A stretch of 6,468 nt of DNA from an uncultured Oscillospiraceae bacterium (GTDB lineage: Bacteria; Bacillota; Clostridia; Oscillospirales; Oscillospiraceae), in NCBI GenBank assembly GCA_934567115.1, contig CAKTJA010000078.1, forward strand, positions 1 to 6,468, given 5' to 3'. Positions 1-4,800 of this stretch are shown here, one piece after another (the first letter of the stretch is position 1; every line of letters begins with the position of its first letter). The position numbers were made by a program, and so were the translations under genes. Below the pieces are notes generated by a model that saw nothing but the letters and a program-made list of their open reading frames with translations, did not search any database and had not been told where the DNA came from.

Positions 1-273
1 GCCTTCGGCGACCGCGGCTGGCTCGCCATCGCGCTCGTCATCTTCACGATCTGGCGTCCGAACGTCAGCGTGCTGGCGTCCATCCTCTTCGGCGGCTTCT
101 ACATTCTCTACATCTTCATCCCCACCGGCACCGAGCTTGCCGTCAAGGAGCTGTACAAGATGCTGCCCTATGTGGTCACTCTGGTGGTTCTGATCGTGGT
201 CTCCCTGCGCAAAAAGCGCGAGGATCAGCCGCCCGCCTCTCTGGGCCTGAGCTACTTCAGAGAAGAGAGATAA
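1..273 (+). CDS. Nucleoside-type ABC transporter permease, C-terminal 90 residues (5' end outside window)
   Basis: The reading frame is open from base 1 to a TAA stop at 271-273, so only the last 90 residues are seen. They show one long hydrophobic stretch (about residues 7-40, beginning GWLAIALVIF), a charged segment (ELAVKELYK) and a final membrane helix (about 55-69), then a basic cytoplasmic end RKKRED and the tail QPPASLGLSYFREER. The GDRGWLAIA segment and the QPPASLG tail are what I know from inner-membrane permeases of the BPD_transp_2 family that work with a BmpA/PnrA-type lipoprotein to import nucleosides (the NupQ/YufQ type). The substrate is inferred from family resemblance. The purine-related deaminase just downstream fits it. 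A strong terminator follows within 10 bases, so this is the last gene of its operon. A GTG at 70 lies inside the gene and is not a start. Confidence 0.8.
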   Translation, partial: AFGDRGWLAIALVIFTIWRPNVSVLASILFGGFYILYIFIPTGTELAVKELYKMLPYVVTLVVLIVVSLRKKREDQPPASLGLSYFREER

Positions 274-279
274 TACTGC

Positions 280-312
280 AAAATGAAAGCACCCTATGGG
301 TGCTTTCATTTT
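280..312 (+). terminator. Rho-independent terminator after the ABC permease
   Basis: Bases 280-294 and 298-312 are perfectly complementary: 15 pairs, counting the flanking A4/T4, around a 3-base TAT loop. The 3' side ends in TTTT. It begins 7 bases after the permease stop. The A-run on the 5' side could also let it work on the opposite strand. It separates the transporter operon from the deaminase, so the latter probably has its own promoter or depends on read-through. Confidence 0.85.
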
Positions 313-361
313 CAACCGGACCCCTTGTGTCCGCCGCTCCGAGCTATGCGGGCGCGCTTCG

Positions 362-414
362 TATATTTCAACTACTCCCGCGTCTGCGGACGCGGGACTC
401 CGGGAGGAACTGTC
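362..414 (+). promoter_or_regulatory. Structured leader of the deaminase gene with a possible -10 box and Shine-Dalgarno switch
   Basis: An AT-rich island in GC-rich surroundings gives a possible -10 box TATATT at 362-367; no convincing -35 is visible, so the promoter call is weak. Downstream, 376-384 pairs perfectly with 389-397 (9 bp, loop TGCG). The same 5' segment, CTCCCG at 375-380, can instead pair with CGGGAG at 401-406, which is the core of the ribosome binding site GGGAGGAA at 402-409. The two pairings exclude each other. The leader does not match a riboswitch class I know; a search against RNA covariance models would decide. Confidence 0.35.
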
Positions 415-1773
415 ATGTCAACTCTTCTCATTCAAAACATCCGCGCGCTGGTGTCCTGCGACGACAGCGGCAGCGTGTATGAAAACGTGGATCTCTTCGC
501 CGAGGGCGGCCTCATCCGCGCCATCGGTCCTCATCTGCCCCACACGGCGGAGCGGACGATCGACGCAAGCGGCATGCTCTGCTACCCCGGGCTTGTCAAC
601 ACGCACCATCACCTATACCAGATCTTCTCCCGCAACCTGCCCGAGGTGCAAAATATGGAGCTGTTCGACTGGCTGAAAACGTTGTACGAGATCTGGAAGA
701 ACCTTGATGAGGAGGCGGTCCGCCTTTCCTCGCTCACCGGCCTCGGCGAGCTGATGAAGCACGGCTGCACGACCTGCTTCGATCATCACTACGTCTTCCC
801 CCACGGCTGCGGCGACCTGATCGGCGCACAGTTTGCCGCAGCGGACGAGCTGGGCATCCGTATGTACGCCTCCCGCGGCAGCATGGACCTGTCGGTAAAG
901 GACGGTGGGCTTCCGCCCGACAGCGTTGTGCAAACCGTGGACGAGATCATGAAGGACAGCGCCCGCATCATCGAAAAGTACCACGACCGCAGCTTCGGCG
1001 CAATGCACCGCGTCGCGCTGGCTCCGTGCTCGCCCTTTTCCGTCAGCGCCGAGCTTCTGCGGCAGAGCGCGGTCCTCGCCCGGCAGTACGGCGTACGGCT
1101 GCACACCCACCTGTGCGAAACGAAGGACGAGGAAAACTTCATGCTTGCGCGCGAGGGCGTCCGCCCGCTGGAGTATATGGAGCGTCTGGGCTGGACGGGC
1201 GGCGACGTATGGTTCGCCCACGGCATCCACTTCAACGACGAGGAGCTGCGCGTGCTGGCCCGGACCGGGACCGGCGTCGCCCACTGCCCCATTTCCAACA
1301 TGAAGCTTTCCTCCGGTGTGGCGCGGGTCCCGGAGATGCTGGCGCTCGGCGTTCCGGTCGGTCTCGCCGTGGACGGCTCCGCCTCGAACGACGGGTCCAG
1401 CCTTCTGGAGGAGCTGCGCGTCGCCTACCTGCTGCACCGGCTCCACTCGAGCAAGGCCGCGCCGAGCGGGTATGACGTTCTCAAGATGGCGACGCACGGC
1501 AGCGCGCGGCTTCTCGGACGCAGCGACGACATCGGCTCGCTGGAGGTCGGGAAATGCTGCGACCTCTTCCTGATCGACTCCCGCCGGCTTGAGCTGGTCG
1601 GCTCCTGCTTCGACCCCGCCTGTATGCTTGGGACCGTCGGCGTGCGCGGCCCGGTGGACTACACGGTTGTGCACGGGCGCGTTACGGTCGAGCACGGACG
1701 GCTTGCCGCCGTGGACGAGGCCCGGCTCGCGCGTGAGGCGGAGGCCAAGTGCCGCGCCTATCTGAACCGCTGA
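415..1773 (+). CDS. Amidohydrolase, 8-oxoguanine deaminase type (ATZ/TRZ family)
   Basis: A 452-residue metal-dependent hydrolase that probably deaminates 8-oxoguanine (to urate) or a related aminopurine in the cytoplasm. The order of motifs is that of the cytosine deaminase/ATZ-TRZ branch of the amidohydrolase superfamily. The metal-binding NTHHHLYQ (H64, H66) is followed by HTHLCE (H232 and E235, with E235 the likely general acid/base), then FAHGIHF (H269), HCPISNMKL (H290) and AVDGSASND (D320). A C-terminal IGSLEVGKCCDLFLID returns to the beta-sandwich domain formed with residues 1-55. The DGSASND and HLYQ signatures are those I associate with 8-oxoguanine deaminases and hydroxyatrazine-type hydrolases. 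ATG 415 was chosen because GGGAGGAA at 402-409 sits 5 bases before it. An in-frame ATG at 283 lies in the upstream terminator and would add a 44-residue tail not seen in the family. Guanine deaminase or S-adenosylhomocysteine deaminase are less likely alternatives. Confidence 0.85.
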   Translation: MSTLLIQNIRALVSCDDSGSVYENVDLFAEGGLIRAIGPHLPHTAERTIDASGMLCYPGLVNTHHHLYQIFSRNLPEVQNMELFDWLKTLYEIWKNLDEEAVRLSSLTGLGELMKHGCTTCFDHHYVFPHGCGDLIGAQFAAADELGIRMYASRGSMDLSVKDGGLPPDSVVQTVDEIMKDSARIIEKYHDRSFGAMHRVALAPCSPFSVSAELLRQSAVLARQYGVRLHTHLCETKDEENFMLAREGVRPLEYMERLGWTGGDVWFAHGIHFNDEELRVLARTGTGVAHCPISNMKLSSGVARVPEMLALGVPVGLAVDGSASNDGSSLLEELRVAYLLHRLHSSKAAPSGYDVLKMATHGSARLLGRSDDIGSLEVGKCCDLFLIDSRRLELVGSCFDPACMLGTVGVRGPVDYTVVHGRVTVEHGRLAAVDEARLAREAEAKCRAYLNR

Positions 1774-1784
1774 GGAGGGCCGCA

Positions 1785-2081
1785 ATGAAGGTCGAACTGC
1801 TTTCCGGCAGCGCCGCCGGTCTTCCCCCCGCCGATCGGGCCGCGCAGCTTTTGCGGGAGGACGCGCCCGATCCGCTGTCGCTTGCCTGCGCCGACGCGTC
1901 GGCGGCCTACGCCGTGCTGCGCACCGTGATGGACTACGGGTACGAGCACGACGCTCCCGCCGTCGTCCGTCTCGTCTGCACGGACGACGCGGTGTACAAG
2001 GCCTATCGCTTCCAATGGAACATGTGGTACGCCGAGCGCAAGCCGACGCACGAACATCACCCGTCCGAGCGGGACGGATAA
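1785..2081 (+). CDS. Uncharacterised 98-residue protein coupled to the deaminase
   Basis: The start is ATG 1785, preceded by GAGGAGGG at 1772-1779, which overlaps the deaminase stop TGA (1771-1773). Only 11 bases separate the genes, so they are almost certainly co-transcribed. I do not recognise the family. The protein is soluble, with no signal peptide or membrane segment. It starts MKVELLSGSAAG and has an Ala/Asp-rich helical middle (about residues 30-55). Then comes a hydrophobic strand-like segment VVRLVCTDDAVYKAYRF, an aromatic patch (WNMWYAE) and a His-containing polar tail (KPTHEHHPSERDG). The V-R-L-V-C-x-D-D-x-x-Y-x-x-Y stretch slightly recalls the last strand and helix of macro domains, but the nucleotide-binding part of that fold is absent. 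A role linked to the deaminase is inferred from position only. Confidence 0.75.
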   Translation: MKVELLSGSAAGLPPADRAAQLLREDAPDPLSLACADASAAYAVLRTVMDYGYEHDAPAVVRLVCTDDAVYKAYRFQWNMWYAERKPTHEHHPSERDG

Positions 2082-2095
2082 GCGCTCAATCCAAA

Positions 2096-2140
2096 GGGAC
2101 CGCCGGTCCGGAGGAGCTTCTCCTCCCGACCGACGGTCCC
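2096..2140. terminator. Bidirectional terminator between convergent genes
   Basis: A long imperfect inverted repeat. 2096-2102 pairs with 2134-2140 (7 bp), 2104-2108 with 2128-2132 (5 bp, after one C-A mismatch), and 2110-2116 with 2120-2126 (7 bp, after one C-C mismatch), closing on a tiny CTT loop. On the + strand TCTTT follows; on the - strand the stem is followed by TTTGGATT. It lies between the end of the small gene (2081) and the end of the convergent glycosyltransferase (2156), so it can serve both. Confidence 0.75.
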
Positions 2141-2155
2141 TCTTTACAGAGCAAA

Positions 2156-3490
2156 TCAGCCCTTATCCTGGCTGCCGTCCGTTTCCTCGCGCGGCTCGCG
2201 GCGCGCGCGCTTCAGGAGCCGCCCCGTCTCGCCGCACAGCTCGCTGACACGGCTCAGCGCCTCCATCAGCTCGCCCTGCGTCTTCAAAAATTCGTCCAGC
2301 GGACGGTCGTGCTTCGGATAGCCGCCGCTGCGGTAGCGCTCGATGACCTCGTCGTAGCGCGCACAGGCGCGGCCCACCGCGTCCTCCCAGGAAAGATACA
2401 GCTCCTCCATCGCATGCTCACCGACGCGGCGCATCGCCTCCCGGTCCTCACAAAGCACGGAAAGCTTGGCGCACAGGCTCTCTGCGTTCTCCTCGATCAA
2501 AAAACCGTTGCGGCCGTCGGTCACGCCTTCGGCGGCGCAGCTCCCCTTGATCAGAACGCTCGCCAGCGCGCTTGCCGCCGCCTCCCGCACGACGAGGCCG
2601 TTGGTGTCAAAGGTGGACGGGAACAGGAACAGGTCCGCCCGGGCGTACCATGCGCGGATGATCCCTCGGTCGGCGATGGCGCCGGTAAAAAAGCAGCGGT
2701 CCTCAAGCCTCCGCTCCCGCACGGCAGCGCGCACCTCGTCCCCGTCGCCGCCGTCGCCGACGAACACCATGCGGAACTCCCGTCCCTGTGCGCGCAGCCG
2801 CTCCAGCGCGTCGAGGATCAAACGCAGTCCCTTGTACCACATCAGCCGCCCGACAAACAGGAATACCGGCATTCCCTCCGGCAGGTCATAGCCCGCCGCC
2901 GCTGCGGAGACCTCCCCCGCGCCCACGCGTCCGCGCGGCATATCCACGCCGTTTTCCATCACCGTATACTCGCCCTCGTAGCCGAGCGAGCGCAGATTTT
3001 CCCCCGCACCCCGGCTGACGACCCATACCTCGTCGCAGCTTTGTATGTTCTGCACCAGCGCACGGATGGCGCCCTCCTGCAAAAGTCTGCCGCGTATGGC
3101 CCCGGCAATGTCGACGTCGAACTTGGTGTGATAGGTCAGCACCAGCGGCGCGTCCAGCACCTCCCGCAGAGAGCGGGCCAGAATGGCGGAGGCAATCGGA
3201 CAGTGCGCGTGCAGCAGAGCGACCCTCTCCTCACGCAGACGGAGAGCGGTCTCCGGCGAAAACGGATAGCCCGCGACATAGCCGACAAGCCGCCGCGTGT
3301 CGATGCTCGGATAGCGTATCACAGGGAAGGAAAACCCGCTGTCGTCGGCCCCCGGGACCGAGGGCGTCACGACCACGGCGCGACCGTAGTTCCGTTCAAT
3401 GTTTTCGGCATAGTTCACCACGGCGTTCGCCACGCCGTCGATAAACGGCGGAAAGGAATCGTTTAAAAGGCAGACGGCAGGCTTACTCAT
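2156..3490 (-). CDS. Glycosyltransferase family 4 (GT-B fold)
   Basis: A 444-residue retaining glycosyltransferase that should transfer a sugar from a nucleotide-sugar to a lipid or glycan acceptor at the cytoplasmic membrane face. N-terminal domain motifs include FPPFIDGVANAV (13-24), HAHCP (94-98) and TYHTKFD (119-125). The C-terminal donor-binding domain has VGRLMWYKG (213-221), VFVGDG (242-247) and PSTFDTNGLVVREA (291-304). In the usual E-x7-E motif the first acid is Asp (D295) and the second is E303. The ending (about 395-430) is polar and helical, possibly a coiled coil or amphipathic membrane contact. The layout resembles diacylglycerol glucosyltransferases and PimB-like mannosyltransferases; the acceptor cannot be told. 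ATG 3490 is preferred over GTG 3493 because AGAGAGG (3504-3498) lies 7 bases upstream of the ATG. It is monocistronic between its own promoter and the shared terminator. Confidence 0.85.
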   Translation of the reverse strand: MSKPAVCLLNDSFPPFIDGVANAVVNYAENIERNYGRAVVVTPSVPGADDSGFSFPVIRYPSIDTRRLVGYVAGYPFSPETALRLREERVALLHAHCPIASAILARSLREVLDAPLVLTYHTKFDVDIAGAIRGRLLQEGAIRALVQNIQSCDEVWVVSRGAGENLRSLGYEGEYTVMENGVDMPRGRVGAGEVSAAAAGYDLPEGMPVFLFVGRLMWYKGLRLILDALERLRAQGREFRMVFVGDGGDGDEVRAAVRERRLEDRCFFTGAIADRGIIRAWYARADLFLFPSTFDTNGLVVREAAASALASVLIKGSCAAEGVTDGRNGFLIEENAESLCAKLSVLCEDREAMRRVGEHAMEELYLSWEDAVGRACARYDEVIERYRSGGYPKHDRPLDEFLKTQGELMEALSRVSELCGETGRLLKRARREPREETDGSQDKG

Positions 3491-3519
3491 CACGGCACCT
3501 CTCTAAAAAAACTGATTTC

Positions 3520-3528
3520 AGTATACCA
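3520..3528 (-). promoter_or_regulatory. Extended -10 promoter of the glycosyltransferase gene
   Basis: Read on the - strand, TGG is followed by TATACT (3525-3520), an extended -10 with 5 of 6 consensus matches. No good -35 is visible 16-18 bases upstream (TAACAT-like), as is common for extended -10 promoters. Transcription would start near 3513, giving a leader of about 23 bases. A small dyad CTGA-TT-TCAG at 3512-3521 overlaps the box and the start site and could be an operator half. Confidence 0.55.
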
Positions 3529-3543
3529 CTTTCTGCGGGAAAA

Positions 3544-3552
3544 TGTTATACT
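3544..3552 (+). promoter_or_regulatory. Extended -10 promoter of the pseudouridine synthase gene
   Basis: TGT followed by TATACT at 3547-3552 is an extended -10 element matching TATAAT at 5 of 6 positions. No convincing -35 is seen. A start near 3559 would give a leader of about 25 bases holding the ribosome site at 3569-3576. It is back to back with the - strand promoter, the two -10 boxes being only 21 bases apart. Confidence 0.6.
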
Positions 3553-3568
3553 GCATGTAAACTTTTGC

Positions 3569-3576
3569 AAGGGAGG
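3569..3576 (+). promoter_or_regulatory. Strong ribosome binding site that fixes a CTG start
   Basis: AAGGGAGG at 3569-3576 is close to a perfect Shine-Dalgarno. The in-frame codon 8 bases after it is CTG (3585). No ATG, GTG or TTG in the frame lies at a usable distance: the first is GTG 3729, which is 150 bases further on and inside the S4 domain. Confidence 0.7.
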
Positions 3577-3584
3577 CGGGTCCT

Positions 3585-4469
3585 CTGCGCACTCTGACTC
3601 ACACGGTATCCCCCGCAGACGCGGGCAGACCGCTCAAATTCATCCTGCGGGAGAGGCTTCTGCTCTCCTCCTCGCTGCTCAAAACGCTGAAATGGCGGGA
3701 GGGCGCGATCACGCTCAACGGACAGAGCGTGCATGTCAACGCCGTCGCCGCCGAGGGCGACGTCATCCGCGTCGAGCTTTCGGAGCGCGCGCCGCGCCGG
3801 GGCGACGTGTCCCCCCTCCCGCTCCGGCTGAACGTCGTGTACGAGGACGAGGACCTGCTCGTTCTCAACAAGGACGCGGGCCTTGCCATGCACCCTTCGT
3901 CCACCGACCCGGCCTCGCCGAACCTTGCCGGCGCGCTGGTGGGCTATCTGGGCGCGGGAAGCGTCCCGCATTTTGTCAGCCGGCTCGACAAGGGGACCTC
4001 CGGGCTTCTCATCGCGGCAAAGTCCGGCTACGTTCACGAGCTGCTGCGGCGCGCTCTGCACACCGAGCGTCTGCGGCGGGAATATCTCGCCGTCGCCGTG
4101 GGGCGCGTAACGCCGCCGTGCGGGCGGATCGAGCTGCCCATCGGCCGCGCCGAAGGTTCCATCGTCAAGCGCTGCGTCTCGCCTGACGGCGCGCCCTCTC
4201 TCACGGAATACGAGAGCCTGTCGCACCACGGCGGATTCACGCTGGTGCGGCTCGCCCCGCAGACGGGCCGGACGCATCAGCTGCGCGTTCACATGGCGGC
4301 GCTCGGCTTTCCCCTCGCCGGGGACTGGCTTTACGGCACGGAGGACCGCAGCCTGATCCGCCGCCCCGCGCTGCACTCGTGCGCGCTATGGTTCACCCAT
4401 CCCATGAGCGGCGAAGCGCTGCATTTTTCCGCTCCGCTCCCGGACGACATGCGCAGACTGCTCCAATAG
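3585..4469 (+). CDS. RluA-family RNA pseudouridine synthase, apparent CTG start
   Basis: A 294-residue enzyme that isomerises uridine to pseudouridine in RNA, probably 23S rRNA (RluC/RluD group). From the CTG, read as Met, it runs MRTLTHTVSPADAGRPLKFI, then an S4-like RNA-binding region (about 15-65: RERLLLSSSLLKTL, ITLNGQSVHVN). The catalytic domain has LNVVYEDEDLLVLNKDAG (about 81-98), VSRLDKGTSGLL with catalytic Asp135, EYLAVAVG, and QTGRTHQLRVHMAALG (about 226-241) that binds substrate. The family's usual HRLD reads SRLD here. The start is decided by the ribosome site at 3569-3576 and by the need for a complete S4 domain; starting at GTG 3729 would give 246 residues and remove most of it. 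The gene has its own promoter, is divergent from the glycosyltransferase, and is convergent with the redox operon. Confidence 0.85.
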   Translation: MRTLTHTVSPADAGRPLKFILRERLLLSSSLLKTLKWREGAITLNGQSVHVNAVAAEGDVIRVELSERAPRRGDVSPLPLRLNVVYEDEDLLVLNKDAGLAMHPSSTDPASPNLAGALVGYLGAGSVPHFVSRLDKGTSGLLIAAKSGYVHELLRRALHTERLRREYLAVAVGRVTPPCGRIELPIGRAEGSIVKRCVSPDGAPSLTEYESLSHHGGFTLVRLAPQTGRTHQLRVHMAALGFPLAGDWLYGTEDRSLIRRPALHSCALWFTHPMSGEALHFSAPLPDDMRRLLQ

Positions 4470-4501
4470 CCGAAGTCCCGCGTGCGGAAAATAAAACCAC
4501 G

Positions 4502-4530
4502 ACGGCGCGCCAGCATTGACGCGCCGCCGT
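4502..4530 (-). terminator. Probable terminator of the redox operon
   Basis: 4502-4507 pairs with 4525-4530 (ACGGCG/CGCCGT); after one bulged base, 4508-4510 pairs with 4521-4523, closing a loop of about 10 bases. On the - strand the stem is followed by GTGG-TTTT-A-TTTT (4499-4488), a T-rich tract set a few bases off the stem. The + strand has no T-run after the stem, so it is a poor terminator for the pseudouridine synthase. The rest of 4470-4589 shows nothing else I can assign. Confidence 0.5.
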
Positions 4531-4589
4531 AAGACTGTCGAAAATCGGCCGCAGGCTCCCCCGTCGGACCGCCGCGGCACAATCCCGCC

Positions 4590-4790
4590 TCAGTCCTTTT
4601 CCTTGTAGTACAGCCGGCAGTGGCAGTAGCCCTCAAACGCGGGATCGGCAATCTGCTCGCGGAACTCGCGGCACATGCAGACATTGTCCTCCGTCCTCTG
4701 CACCCGGCATGGACAGTACAGCTCCCTCTTGAGCAGAGCGGCGCGCAGCCGCGCCACGACCTCCGCATCCTCGTTGTAACGGATCTTCAT
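4590..4790 (-). CDS. Ferredoxin-thioredoxin reductase-like catalytic chain (66 aa)
   Basis: A very small protein with three Cys-x-Cys pairs: CPC at 26-28, CMC at 38-40 and CHC at 56-58. This is the six-cysteine set of the FTR catalytic (beta) subunit, in which four Cys hold a [4Fe-4S] cluster and two form the disulfide that passes electrons from ferredoxin to thioredoxin. The spacing differs from the plant/cyanobacterial type (CPC-x16-CPC-x8-CHC): here it is x9 and x15. No variable subunit is seen nearby. ATG 4790 was chosen because GAGGAGGG (4803-4796), overlapping the upstream stop codon, lies 5 bases before it and the gap to the thioredoxin gene is 10 bases. The pair is therefore an operon, and the upstream thioredoxin domain is the obvious partner. 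A rubredoxin-like or other small Fe-S protein is possible but fits the motif less well. Confidence 0.8.
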   Translation of the reverse strand: MKIRYNEDAEVVARLRAALLKRELYCPCRVQRTEDNVCMCREFREQIADPAFEGYCHCRLYYKEKD

Positions 4791-4800
4791 TCGGCCCTCC

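Noticed and set aside
283..414. N-terminal extension of the deaminase from ATG 283
   Set aside because: The ATG lies inside the terminator stem, has no ribosome site, and the 44 extra residues resemble nothing; ATG 415 has an excellent site.
313..414. Purine riboswitch upstream of the deaminase
   Set aside because: CGTATATTT and CTAC recall fragments of the purine aptamer, but the remaining bases are too few and in the wrong order for the three-helix junction.
613..1785. Long open frame (390 aa) on the - strand opposite the deaminase
   Set aside because: It is antisense to a gene with clear catalytic motifs. Its composition (Ala, Arg, His and Val rich, no motif) is typical of a shadow frame in GC-rich DNA.
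1785..2081. Macro-domain protein
   Set aside because: Only the final strand/helix pattern is vaguely similar; the ADP-ribose-binding loops and the N-terminal GDIT/NAAN motifs are absent.
2015..3466. 483-aa open frame on the + strand opposite the glycosyltransferase
   Set aside because: The - strand frame has all GT4 motifs and a good start; the + frame is low-complexity, has no ribosome site, and runs through the terminator at 2096-2140.
3546..4376. 276-aa open frame on the - strand opposite the pseudouridine synthase
   Set aside because: Shadow frame: no recognisable motif, and the + strand RluA signature is unambiguous.
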